Part shown: positions 1-6,402 of the stretch, one piece after another
Position numbering within the stretch: the stretch's first letter is position 1
Layout: every line of letters begins with the position of its first letter
NCBI GenBank assembly: GCA_031372145.1
Contig: JANMKR010000192.1
Span: 1-17,809, forward strand
Length of the DNA: 17,809 bases
From: CALMEC01 sp031372145
Lineage (GTDB): Bacteria > Actinomycetota > Thermoleophilia > Miltoncostaeales > Miltoncostaeaceae
Direction of reading: 5' to 3'
Made by a program: the position numbers and the translations under genes
Notes under the pieces: generated by a model
What the model saw: the letters and a program-made list of their open reading frames with translations, nothing else
Told to the model about the DNA's origin: nothing
Database searches by the model: none

Positions 1-222
1 GGCGCCCGCCACGCCAAGGCGTTCCTGATCTCGATGCGCACCGGCGGCAAGCTCAACGAGACCCTGCTTGTGCCGTTCACAGACCCGATCAAGGCACAGC
101 TCGACATCCCGTTCGCGCTCAAGATGTTGTCCAAGGGCAAGGCGCCATCGCCGTTGCCGCACAAGGTCAAGCGCCACGACGAGGTCAAGAAGCTCATGAA
201 GAACGTCAAGGAGACGATCTAG
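1..222 (+). CDS. HdrC-like iron-sulfur protein, C-terminal part
   Basis: This is the last 73 codons of a gene that begins before the window. The frame is open from base 1 to the TAG at 220-222. The piece contains the RHAKAF...GGKLNE pattern and a basic tail ending in PHKVKRHDEVKKLM, which is typical of the C-terminus of heterodisulfide reductase subunit C-like proteins. The cysteine clusters of that family lie further N-terminal and are not visible. Such proteins carry two 4Fe-4S clusters and pass electrons to an HdrB-type partner. The next gene is exactly such a partner, and its GTG start shares one base with this stop, so the two are almost certainly co-transcribed. The exact substrate is unknown, since HdrBC modules also serve in succinate-, lactate- or glycerol-phosphate-linked complexes. 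Confidence 0.75.
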   Translation, partial: GARHAKAFLISMRTGGKLNETLLVPFTDPIKAQLDIPFALKMLSKGKAPSPLPHKVKRHDEVKKLMKNVKETI

Positions 223-1106
223 TGCCCCGCCAGTTCGCCTACTACCCCGGTTGCATCGCGGAGTTCTCCTCCAAGGAGCTCAACGCCACGACGCAGGCGC
301 TCGCGCCGATGCTCGACATCGACCTGGTGCCGATGCCCGGGGCAACGTGTTGCGGCGCCGGTGACATCGCCGAGGCCAAGCCGAACCTCTATCTGACGCT
401 CAACGTGCGCATCCTCTCGGAAGCCGAAGAGATGGGACACGATGTGCTCACCATCTGCAACGTCTGCACGCTCAACCTGCGGCGGGCCAACAAGATGGTC
501 AAAGAGGACGCGCGCCTGTTGGAGCAGGTCAACGGCGAGTTGGTCAAGGCCGGCTCCCGTCCGTACGCGGGCTCCGTCGACGTGACCCACCTGCTGTGGT
601 ACATCTCGACCGAGGAGGGGCTGGCCCAGCTCGAGAAGCAGGGGCCCCGTGGACTCAACGGTCTGCGCGTTGCCCCCTACTACGGCTGCCAGTTGCTCCG
701 CCCGTCATCGGTGATGGGCTTCGAGGACCCCGACAAGCCACAGTCGATGGAGCGCCTGATCCGCGCACTCGGCGGCGAGGTTGCCGACTACGAGGCCAAG
801 TCCAAGTGCTGCGGCTTCCCGATCATCCTCGCCCGCGAGCAGGTCGCGCTCAAGGAGTCACACGTCGCCCTGTCACAGGCGCGGGACGCGGGGGCGGACT
901 GCATGGTCACGCCGTGCCCGCTGTGCCACCTGGCGATGGACGCCTACCAGCGCAAGGCCGAGATCGCGAACGACACCGAGTACAACATGCCGGTGCTCCA
1001 CCTGCCGCAGCTCTTGGGTCTTGCGCTCGGGTTGGGTCAGGACGTCCTGCAGTTCAAGCGCCACATGGTGTCGCTCGACCGTGTGCTTGAGACGGTCGGG
1101 GCGTAG
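222..1106 (+). CDS. HdrB-like protein with two CCG domains
   Basis: This 294-residue protein has two cysteine-rich CCG domains. Domain 1 has C11, the C43-C44-G pair and C79/C82. Domain 2 has C156, the C196-C197-G pair, C227 and C232/C235. In heterodisulfide reductase subunit B these motifs hold unusual iron-sulfur clusters at the site of disulfide or quinone-linked redox chemistry. The length matches stand-alone HdrB (about 290). The GTG start overlaps the upstream HdrC-like stop by one base and has AAGGAG at 208-213, eight bases away. Together the two genes look like the HdrBC part of a membrane-associated or cytosolic electron-transfer complex. The flavin or dehydrogenase partner would lie upstream of the window. 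Relatives include GlpC, LutA and the SdhE/F-type subunits, so the physiological substrate cannot be named. Confidence 0.85.
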   Translation: MPRQFAYYPGCIAEFSSKELNATTQALAPMLDIDLVPMPGATCCGAGDIAEAKPNLYLTLNVRILSEAEEMGHDVLTICNVCTLNLRRANKMVKEDARLLEQVNGELVKAGSRPYAGSVDVTHLLWYISTEEGLAQLEKQGPRGLNGLRVAPYYGCQLLRPSSVMGFEDPDKPQSMERLIRALGGEVADYEAKSKCCGFPIILAREQVALKESHVALSQARDAGADCMVTPCPLCHLAMDAYQRKAEIANDTEYNMPVLHLPQLLGLALGLGQDVLQFKRHMVSLDRVLETVGA

Positions 1107-1298
1107 ATGGGTCTGTTTCGCCGCACGGCGTCCGAACCGGTTCCCACCCCCGACCGTGCTGCGCGCAAATCCGGTCGGCGGATCCGGATGCTCAAGCGCC
1201 TCGTGATGTGGTTGTTCCCGTTCGCGCTCGACGCCATTCTGCGTCGACGCAAGGGCCGAACCGGCCGTGACCCGGGAGGCCCGTCCCGCAAGCCGTAG
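1107..1298 (+). CDS. small basic hypothetical protein
   Basis: This is a 63-residue frame whose ATG follows the hdrB-like stop codon with no gap, with a GGGGCG stretch just upstream as a possible ribosome site. The product is very basic (many Arg and Lys). It has one short hydrophobic patch, around LVMWLFPFALDAIL at residues 32-45, flanked by arginines, so it may lie on or insert shallowly into the membrane. I do not recognise a family. The abutting position suggests translation coupled to the HdrBC-like genes, perhaps as an accessory or anchor, but that is inference. It could also be a chance frame, since high-G+C sequence has few stops. Confidence 0.45.
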   Translation: MGLFRRTASEPVPTPDRAARKSGRRIRMLKRLVMWLFPFALDAILRRRKGRTGRDPGGPSRKP

Positions 1299-1322
1299 CC
1301 GACACCGTCCGCCCGGCACGGG

Positions 1323-2522
1323 CTACGGCGTCGGCGGAGGGGCCACAGACGGGGTGCCCGGCGGCGAGATCGCTCCGTCGGCCGTGATGACGGCAGCATT
1401 CTTTCCGAAGTCCTGAACGGAGAGTTCTCGTACACGGCTGACGATCGTGCCACCCGGTGTCGGAACGCCCTTGCCGACGAGCGTCACCGGATGCAACCGT
1501 CCCGCAAGGAATGCGCCGTTGCGGCCGAGTTCCACGTCGAGCACGGCCGTCCGCTTCTTGTTGCCTGACAGTGAGAACACCGAGTACCCCATGAAGTTGC
1601 CCAGGCTGTACGCGATCGGCACCCCTTTGTAGAACTCGACGCCACGCATGATGTGCGGGCCGTGCATGATGACGATGTCTGCACCGGCCTCGACCACCGC
1701 GTGCGCGAATCGCAGCGAGTCGCCGCGATTCTCCCCCAGAAACAGCTCCGTTCCCGGACGAACGTGATCGGCCGTCGAACCTTCGGCACCGGCATGGACG
1801 GTGACGATCACGACGGGCGCCTTGGCGGCGGCGGCGGCGACCAGCTTCCGCGCGCCGGGGATGTCGCGCATGTCGTTCGACACGTCGTTGAACGCGAAGC
1901 CGAGCACGGCCACGTTGCCGCCTGCGACCGGCAGATACGCCGTGGATCCGGGCCATCCGGTCCCCCGAATTCCTGCACGCGCGAGATTCGCACGGGTCTG
2001 TTGCCGTCCGATCGCGCCGAAATCGTCGGCATGGTTGTTCGCGACCGTCATCACGGTGAAGCCGGCTTCCTTGAGCCAGCGCCGGTACGTCGGAGGCATG
2101 CGGAACGCGAAACAGTTGGGACCCGGGCTGGGTCCACACTTCGAGGTCCCCCCGGTCGCCAACGTGCCCTCGAGGTTGCCCAGTACGACATCTCCGTGCA
2201 GCAGGGGCTTGACCGCACTGAACAGGGTTCGTCCGCCATCGGGCGGGAGCCCATATGGCCGGCTTCCCATGACCGTGTCGCCGACGGCCGCGAGCCGGAT
2301 CGAACGCTCGAGCGGCGACACTGCGACCGCGGCCTGGACCGCCCGCTCACCCGTTCCATCCACCGAGGGCCCACCCGTGCTCGCCCGAAGGACCGGGATT
2401 CCGATCGCGAGGGTCAGGATCCCGAGCACAGCGACACGGCGGCGCCTGACCTGCCGTCGCCGCACGGCTGATCGCCGACGCGTCGCCGACTGCGGTCCTG
2501 TGGAGCGGGGAGACGAGCTCAT
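1323..2522 (-). CDS. CapA-family (poly-gamma-glutamate synthesis type) protein
   Basis: This is a 399-residue member of the CapA/PgsA family, which has a calcineurin-like metallophosphatase fold. The N-terminus is very Arg-rich and is followed by a hydrophobic stretch (VAVLGILTLAIGIPVL), so it is likely a signal anchor that places the domain outside the membrane. Family motifs appear in order: AVGDTVMG, LGNLEGTLA, TVANNHADDFG, VTVHAGAEGS, GADIVIMHGPHIMRGVEFY and IAYSLGNFMGY. The metal-binding D, N and H residues are therefore present. The ATG at 2522 is chosen over an upstream in-frame GTG at 2594 because the residues before it look non-native and a GATACT box lies 8 bases upstream. No capsule synthesis genes (CapB/CapC) are nearby, so a role in polyglutamate synthesis is not implied; many actinobacterial CapA proteins are orphans. 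Confidence 0.85.
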   Translation of the reverse strand: MSSSPRSTGPQSATRRRSAVRRRQVRRRRVAVLGILTLAIGIPVLRASTGGPSVDGTGERAVQAAVAVSPLERSIRLAAVGDTVMGSRPYGLPPDGGRTLFSAVKPLLHGDVVLGNLEGTLATGGTSKCGPSPGPNCFAFRMPPTYRRWLKEAGFTVMTVANNHADDFGAIGRQQTRANLARAGIRGTGWPGSTAYLPVAGGNVAVLGFAFNDVSNDMRDIPGARKLVAAAAAKAPVVIVTVHAGAEGSTADHVRPGTELFLGENRGDSLRFAHAVVEAGADIVIMHGPHIMRGVEFYKGVPIAYSLGNFMGYSVFSLSGNKKRTAVLDVELGRNGAFLAGRLHPVTLVGKGVPTPGGTIVSRVRELSVQDFGKNAAVITADGAISPPGTPSVAPPPTP

Positions 2523-2530
2523 ACGCGCGG

Positions 2531-2536
2531 AGTATC
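2531..2536 (-). promoter_or_regulatory. possible -10 box for leaderless capA-like gene
   Basis: On the minus strand this reads GATACT, one base from TATACT, and it ends 8 bases before the ATG at 2522. There is no purine-rich ribosome site in between. The arrangement matches other leaderless starts in this window. No -35 box is clear. Confidence 0.35.
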
Positions 2537-2660
2537 CCGGTTGGAGGCGCTGTGTGACGAGCACACGCGCCGCCAAGTCTGCCACCTCGTGCACGAACGT
2601 GACAACCGGCCCCCCAAGTGCCCATCACCGTCGGCACGCGGTCTCTGGAGGCGTCCGTCG

Positions 2661-2666
2661 TATCAT
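2661..2666 (+). promoter_or_regulatory. -10 box for leaderless GNAT-like gene
   Basis: TATCAT fits the actinobacterial TANNNT -10 pattern and ends 7 bases before the GTG at 2674, so transcription would start at or next to the start codon. The GGAG at 2647-2650 is more than 20 bases from the start and cannot serve as its ribosome site. No convincing -35 box is seen. Confidence 0.5.
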
Positions 2667-2673
2667 CCGCCTC

Positions 2674-3279
2674 GTGACGCCTTTGCCGAACGTGGTGGCG
2701 CTGACCGGCGCGATCCGAAATGAGTTGCCCACCAGTTGCACGCACTGCGTGTTCTGGCAGACCATCACGAGCACCACGGACGTCCGACGGAAGGATCGGT
2801 GGGTCCGCGCATTCGAGGATCGCCACGGCGCCTGGGGGCGCGCCCTGTTCGACGGCGATGCGTTCCTGGGGCTCCTGCAATACGGCCCGGCATCCGCATT
2901 TCCCCGTGCGCGTGCGCTTGCCGCCGGGCCGCCGAACCCCGACGGCGTGCTGTTGACGTGCGCGTACCTGGCAGAGGGGGATCCCACAGCCGCGCTCGAA
3001 CGGCTTCTGCTCGAGGCCCTTGCCGATGCCAAGGCTCGCTCGTTCACGACCGTGGACGCCTTTGCGATCGGCACCGACGACGCCCCCCTCGACGACGGTC
3101 AGCTGATCGGACACCACACGCTGTTCCACCGTCCTGCGCTCATGCGCATGGGCTTCCGTGAGGAGCGCTCGCGTGGTCCCGTGGCACTGATGCGTCTCGC
3201 ACTCCGCGGATTGCAGGATGTGGACAAGCCCGCGCACACGTTGGCCGTCGCCCCGCACACCGCACCGGCTCGAGGCTGA
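2674..3279 (+). CDS. GNAT-like acetyltransferase with N-terminal C-x2-C-VFW motif
   Basis: This 201-residue protein resembles an actinobacterial GNAT-like family that starts with a short strand, then a C-x2-C-VFW motif (here C22 and C25), then the acetyltransferase-like fold (W..F...G.WGRALFDGDAFLGLLQYGP) and a C-terminal MGFREERSRGP...RLAL segment. In related proteins the central part holds a Q/R-x-x-G-x-G/A acetyl-CoA loop. Here that place reads YLAEGDPTAALERLL, so the loop is degenerate and enzymatic activity is uncertain. The GTG at 2674 is chosen because the CxxC motif lies close behind it and a -10 box lies 7 bases upstream. The frame stays open further upstream only as the shadow of capA. 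The next gene overlaps its stop by one base, so the two form a unit. The substrate is unknown. Confidence 0.7.
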   Translation: MTPLPNVVALTGAIRNELPTSCTHCVFWQTITSTTDVRRKDRWVRAFEDRHGAWGRALFDGDAFLGLLQYGPASAFPRARALAAGPPNPDGVLLTCAYLAEGDPTAALERLLLEALADAKARSFTTVDAFAIGTDDAPLDDGQLIGHHTLFHRPALMRMGFREERSRGPVALMRLALRGLQDVDKPAHTLAVAPHTAPARG

Positions 3280-3845
3280 TGGCGCTCCGCGAAGTCGGCG
3301 CCCTGTTGGGTCTCGGTGCCCTCGGCGGGACGTGGGCCGTCGCCTGGAGCGCCCGACGCGCACAACTGCCCGAGCGCACCGCGATGCTCGACGCACGCAC
3401 ACAGGTCCAGGTGCGACTGGACGCGCTGCGGGCGCGAACCGCGGCGTTGGCACGGCGGGACCTGACCGGACAGGCGCGCCGGCTTGTCGACGAGGTTGTC
3501 GAGCAGCAGGTGCTGATCAACGCCATCTTGAGCCGCACCGCCACCGTCGAGGACGTGACCGACCTGCATGCCGAGATCGAGGATGCGTTCATGTCGATCG
3601 GCGAGGCGGCGGCGTTGGTGGGGGCGCACATGCCGGCCGACGCCCCGTTCGCAGGCCTCTGCGCCGTCGATCCGGGGCACGGTGTGGCGACGACACCCGT
3701 CGCGCACGATGACGGGATCGTCACGGTCTGTGGAGACTGTGCGAACGCGGCGGCTGAATCCGAGCTCCCCGGGCGGCGTCAGGTCACGATCGGCGGTCGC
3801 CCCGTCGCCTTCGATGACGCGGCGGCTACAACCAGCCGCGGGTGA
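3279..3845 (+). CDS. membrane-anchored coiled-coil protein with possible metal site
   Basis: This is a 188-residue protein of unknown function. Residues 5-24 form a single hydrophobic helix. Residues 30-115 are helical and rich in Arg, Glu and Leu, consistent with a coiled coil. The C-terminal part holds C128-A-V-D-P-G-H134 and, after a short hairpin-like stretch, C151-G-D-C154. The spacing suggests a small zinc ribbon or a redox cysteine set. The ATG overlaps the stop of the GNAT-like gene (TGATG), so they are probably translated together. Both carry CxxC motifs, which hints at a shared metal or thiol theme, but this is inference. The last 20 bases overlap the end of the convergent asd gene. 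Confidence 0.6.
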   Translation: MALREVGALLGLGALGGTWAVAWSARRAQLPERTAMLDARTQVQVRLDALRARTAALARRDLTGQARRLVDEVVEQQVLINAILSRTATVEDVTDLHAEIEDAFMSIGEAAALVGAHMPADAPFAGLCAVDPGHGVATTPVAHDDGIVTVCGDCANAAAESELPGRRQVTIGGRPVAFDDAAATTSRG

Positions 3846-4833
3846 CGAGCGACTCTGCGATTTGAACGGCGTTGGTCGCGGCGCCTTTGCGCAGGTTGTC
3901 GCTGACGAGCCACATGGCGATGCCGCGCGGATGTGAGCTGTCGTCGCGGATGCGGCCCACGAACACCTCGTCACGTCCGGTCGCTTCGCGGGCCAGGGGG
4001 TAGCGATTGTGGGCCGGATCGTCGACGAGCGCGATCCCGGGGGCGCCCATCATCAGCTCGCGCACGTGTTGTGGGCTGATCTTCTCGGATGTCTCAATGT
4101 GAATCGCCATCGAGTGGGCCTGGAGGACCGGCACCCGGACGCAGGTCGCGCTTATCGCAAGATCCGGTTGCCCGAGCATCTTGCGGGTCTCGGCGGCGAC
4201 CTTGCGCTCCTCACCCGTATAGCCCGACTCGTCGAACACGTCGATGTGCGGCAGGACGTTGAATGCGATCGGATGCGGATACACCGACGGCTCCGGCTCG
4301 TTGCCGTCCAGGTGACCACGGGTCTGCGCCAGCAGTTCCTGGATCGCCGCGGTTCCCGTCCCGCTGACCGACTGATAGCTCGCAACGATGACCCGCTCCA
4401 ACCCGACCGCATCGGCGATCGGTTTGAGCGCCACCACGAGCGGCGCCGCGACGCAGTTGGGATTGGCGATGATGCCGTTGTGGCCTTCGATGTCGGCCTC
4501 GTTGACCTCGGGCACGACAAGCGGCACGTTGGCGTCCATGCGAAACGCCGAGGAGTTGTCGATCACGACGGCCCCGGCTTCGACTGCCGCAGGGGCGAAC
4601 GTCCGTGCACGATCTCCACCCGCCGAGAACAGCGCGATGTCGATGCCGTCGAACGAACCGTCGGTCAGCGTCTCGACGAACACGGGCTTGCCCAGGTAGT
4701 CGAGCTGGCGGCCGGCGCTGCGTGACGACGCGAGCGGGCGCAGCTCGGTCACAGGGAAACCGCGCTCCTCGAGCACACGCAGCATGGTGCCCCCGACGGC
4801 ACCGGTCGCTCCGACGATGGCGACCTTAAACAT
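3826..4833 (-). CDS. asd: aspartate-semialdehyde dehydrogenase
   Basis: This 335-residue enzyme reduces aspartyl-4-phosphate to aspartate semialdehyde with NADPH, the branch step toward lysine/diaminopimelate, threonine and methionine. The N-terminal VAIVGATGAVG is the NADP-binding loop. The catalytic cysteine is C127 in NPNC. Q154 lies in SYQSVSGTG, and R233 and H240 lie in CVRVPVLQAHS, which matches the acid/base and substrate-binding residues of the family. The C-terminal DNLRKGAATNAVQIAE segment is also typical. The ATG overlaps the last 8 bases of lysC, and GGAGGG lies just before it, so the two are co-translated. The 3' end overlaps the tail of the convergent gene by 20 bases, with no room for a separate terminator. 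Confidence 0.97.
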   Translation of the reverse strand: MFKVAIVGATGAVGGTMLRVLEERGFPVTELRPLASSRSAGRQLDYLGKPVFVETLTDGSFDGIDIALFSAGGDRARTFAPAAVEAGAVVIDNSSAFRMDANVPLVVPEVNEADIEGHNGIIANPNCVAAPLVVALKPIADAVGLERVIVASYQSVSGTGTAAIQELLAQTRGHLDGNEPEPSVYPHPIAFNVLPHIDVFDESGYTGEERKVAAETRKMLGQPDLAISATCVRVPVLQAHSMAIHIETSEKISPQHVRELMMGAPGIALVDDPAHNRYPLAREATGRDEVFVGRIRDDSSHPRGIAMWLVSDNLRKGAATNAVQIAESLVTRGWL

Positions 4834-5326
4834 TGGCCCTCCGTTCGGCTTCGCCGCCCAGATCGAACGCAGCGTGCAACGCGCGCACCGCGCGCTCGAC
4901 CTCGCGCCGGTCGATCACGACGGTGACGCGGATGGTCGACGTGTCGATCATCTGGATGTTGATGCCCTCGGTCGCGAGCACCCGGAACATCTTTGCCGCG
5001 ACACCCGGTTCGGACTTCATGCCGGCGCCGACGAGCGTGACCTTGCCGATCTGGTCGTCGGTCATCAGTTCCGCGAAATCGAGCGAACCGCGAAGGCCGT
5101 GGATGACTTCCTCGGCCTTGCGCAACTCGGTCAGCGGCACCGTGAAGGAGACGTCGGTGTGTCCTTGGTGGCTGACGTTCTGGATGATCGTGTCGACGTT
5201 GATCATCGCGTCGGCCAGGGCCGTGAAGATCGTGCCTGCGACCCCGGGACTGTCAGCGACGCCCGCAAGCGTGATCTTGGCCTCGTCGCTCTTGTGCGCG
5301 ATGGCCGACACGATGGCTTTCTCCAT
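4826..5326 (-). CDS. lysC: aspartate kinase beta subunit from internal start
   Basis: The codon for M242 of LysC begins a 166-residue product made only of the two ACT domains. GAGGAG lies 9 bases upstream of this ATG, an excellent ribosome site inside the gene. In Corynebacterium and Bacillus-type alpha2beta2 aspartokinases the beta subunit arises from such an in-frame internal start. The corynebacterial one begins at an equivalent Met-Glu just before the first ACT domain, like MEKAIVSAIAHKSDEAK here. The product would join the alpha subunit in the lysine plus threonine-inhibited complex. Signal and position are seen in the sequence; expression is inferred. Confidence 0.55.
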   Translation of the reverse strand: MEKAIVSAIAHKSDEAKITLAGVADSPGVAGTIFTALADAMINVDTIIQNVSHQGHTDVSFTVPLTELRKAEEVIHGLRGSLDFAELMTDDQIGKVTLVGAGMKSEPGVAAKMFRVLATEGINIQMIDTSTIRVTVVIDRREVERAVRALHAAFDLGGEAERRANV

Positions 5327-6049
5327 TCCGGGCGTCTCCTCGGTGATCCATGTGCCCTCGTCCGGCACGAATGATGAGCGAACATGAACTGGCACGTTGT
5401 GGTTGCGCGCAAACTCGACCGAACGCAGCGCCAACACCTTCGAGCCATTGGCCGCGGCCTCGAGCATCTCCTCGTGGCTGACGAGCGGCAGCTTGCGCGC
5501 GTCGGGCACGACCCGCGGGTCCGCGGTGAACACGCCCGTCACGTCAGTGTAGATCTCGCAGACGTCGGCATCCAACGCGGCTGCGAGTGCGACGGCGGTG
5601 GTGTCGCTGCCACCGCGACCGAGCGTCGTGACATCGCGTTCGGTCGAGACCCCCTGGAAGCCGGCGACGAGCACGATGTGATCGGCGGCGATCGCCTCGC
5701 GCAGACGGTCGGCCCTGATCTCGACGATCTTCGCCTTGGTGTGGGCGGTGTCGGTGACGATGCCGGCCTGGGACCCCGTGAACGACATCGCCTCGTGGTC
5801 CAGATCCTGCAGCGCCATCGCCATCAGCGCGCACGAGATCCGCTCGCCGGTCGACAGCAACATGTCCATCTCACGCGGATCGGGCTGATCGGAGATCTCC
5901 TGCGCCATCGCGACGAGCCCATCCGTGGTCGTGCCACGCGCAGACAGGACGGCGACGACCTGGTGGCCGTCCTCCTTGGCCGCGGCGATGCGCCGCGCCA
6001 CGATCTTGATCTTGTCAGCGTCGGCGACAGAACTTCCGCCGAACTTCAT
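4826..6049 (-). CDS. lysC: aspartate kinase (alpha subunit)
   Basis: This enzyme phosphorylates aspartate, the first step of the lysine/threonine/methionine pathway. Residues 2-10 hold KFGGSSVAD. Residues 37-44 hold SARGTTTD, where most relatives have SAMG. Residues 143-152 hold LGRGGSDTTA, and TDVTGVFTADPR follows at 168-179. Two ACT domains follow from about residue 253 (KITLAGVADSPGVAG and KVTLVGAGMKSEPGVAA) and bind feedback-inhibiting amino acids. The start is uncertain. The ATG at 6049 (407 residues) and a GTG at 6052 are 17-20 bases from a strong GAGGAGG site. An ATC at 6064 has ideal spacing and would restore the usual first strand (xGLRVMKFGG). An internal start for a beta subunit is listed separately. 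Downstream asd overlaps by 8 bases. Confidence 0.95.
   Translation of the reverse strand: MKFGGSSVADADKIKIVARRIAAAKEDGHQVVAVLSARGTTTDGLVAMAQEISDQPDPREMDMLLSTGERISCALMAMALQDLDHEAMSFTGSQAGIVTDTAHTKAKIVEIRADRLREAIAADHIVLVAGFQGVSTERDVTTLGRGGSDTTAVALAAALDADVCEIYTDVTGVFTADPRVVPDARKLPLVSHEEMLEAAANGSKVLALRSVEFARNHNVPVHVRSSFVPDEGTWITEETPGMEKAIVSAIAHKSDEAKITLAGVADSPGVAGTIFTALADAMINVDTIIQNVSHQGHTDVSFTVPLTELRKAEEVIHGLRGSLDFAELMTDDQIGKVTLVGAGMKSEPGVAAKMFRVLATEGINIQMIDTSTIRVTVVIDRREVERAVRALHAAFDLGGEAERRANV
5336..5341 (-). promoter_or_regulatory. internal ribosome site for lysC beta subunit
   Basis: The minus strand reads GAGGAG here, 9 bases before the internal ATG at 5326. It lies within the lysC coding frame, where the GAG-GAG phase codes for part of TEETPG, so codon use alone could produce it. 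Confidence 0.5.
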
Positions 6050-6069
6050 CACACGCAGGCCGATCGGGT

Positions 6070-6076
6070 CCTCCTC
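6070..6076 (-). promoter_or_regulatory. ribosome site upstream of lysC, oddly spaced
   Basis: The minus strand reads GAGGAGG, one of the strongest ribosome sites in the window. It sits 5 bases from an ATC codon (6064), 11 from a CTG (6058), 17 from a GTG (6052) and 20 from the ATG (6049). Normal spacing would favour initiation at ATC or CTG. Confidence 0.65.
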
Positions 6077-6092
6077 GGGACAAGGTCGCCGG

Positions 6093-6098
6093 ATTGTA
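6093..6098 (-). promoter_or_regulatory. -10 box of the lysC-asd promoter
   Basis: The minus strand reads TACAAT, five of six bases of the consensus. Transcription would start around 6086, giving a short leader that holds the GAGGAGG ribosome site. A leader of some 20-35 bases is far too short for a lysine riboswitch. No good -35 box is found 16-18 bases upstream. Confidence 0.5.
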
Positions 6099-6165
6099 GC
6101 GAGCCGACGTCTGGGCGCCCGCATGCCGACGCCACCACAGCCGACTGCGCACGCAGGACGGCAGA

Positions 6166-6224
6166 CGCGATCCGCGTGCGAATCGCGCAAGGACTCGCCC
6201 GGTCGGCGTAGGGATCGCGTCAGG
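6166..6224 (+). promoter_or_regulatory. repeated ATCGCG half-sites, possible KdpE operator
   Basis: CGCGAT (6166-6171) and ATCGCG (6182-6187) form a perfect 6-base inverted repeat with a 10-base gap. A second ATCGCG at 6214-6219 extends the similarity: ATCGCGNNAGG occurs at both 6182-6192 and 6214-6224. The two direct copies are 32 bases apart, about three helical turns, and lie just upstream of the proposed kdp -35 box. That placement suits an OmpR-type activator such as KdpE, encoded at the end of this operon. The repeats are visible; the binding protein is a guess. Confidence 0.35.
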
Positions 6225-6229
6225 GGCCA

Positions 6230-6258
6230 TTGCGTCGCCCGGACCGCGGGAGTGTGAT
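6230..6258 (+). promoter_or_regulatory. possible kdp operon promoter
   Basis: TTGCGT at 6230-6235 and TGTGAT at 6253-6258 are separated by 17 bases. TGTGAT ends 6 bases before the ATG at 6265, which would give a leaderless message. The -10 box matches only four of six consensus bases. The overlapping TGTGA-N3-TCACA inverted repeat (6253-6265) could instead be an operator. GGGAG at 6248-6252 could serve as a ribosome site if transcription starts further upstream. Confidence 0.3.
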
Positions 6259-6264
6259 GTTCAC

Positions 6265-6402
6265 ATGACCGATCTGCTCTTCGTGCTCCTTGTCGCGCTG
6301 TGTTTCGTGATCGCCCTGGCAGCGGTCGTGGCCTGTGCGCGCATCACAACGTCAGGGTCCATACACGTCGAATCCACCAACGACATGGATGACCTGGCGT
6401 GA
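6265..6402 (+). CDS. 45-residue membrane peptide leading the kdp operon
   Basis: This ATG-started small gene encodes one strongly hydrophobic helix (residues 4-25, rich in Leu, Val and Ala) followed by a polar, acidic tail (ESTNDMDDLA). Its TGA overlaps the kdpF GTG by four bases (GTGA), the same junction used between the true kdp genes, which supports it being a real operon member. Short single-helix proteins upstream of kdpF occur in other Gram-positive kdp operons as far as I recall, but I know of no assigned function. It may be an extra small subunit or assembly factor of the pump, analogous to KdpF, or a leader peptide that sets translation of kdpF. It is too short for most gene callers. 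Confidence 0.65.
   Translation: MTDLLFVLLVALCFVIALAAVVACARITTSGSIHVESTNDMDDLA

Noticed and set aside
1192..2139. 315-codon minus-strand frame overlapping the CapA-like gene
   Set aside because: Different frame from CapA; Arg-rich, no motif, and spans the end of two real genes.
2523..2594. Upstream GTG at 2594 as the CapA-like start
   Set aside because: It adds 24 residues before a normal basic-plus-hydrophobic signal anchor, with poor ribosome-site spacing; the ATG at 2522 fits better.
6050..6098. Lysine riboswitch or leader attenuator before lysC
   Set aside because: The leader from the TACAAT box to the start is only a few tens of bases, too short for an L-box, and no conserved element is seen.
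6050..6190. Extension of lysC to a start at 6190
   Set aside because: It would run through the TACAAT promoter box and add Cys/Arg-rich residues not found in aspartokinases.
6253..6265. CRP-type operator (TGTGA/TCACA)
   Set aside because: The spacing is 3 bases instead of the 6 of CRP sites; kept only as part of the general regulatory finding.
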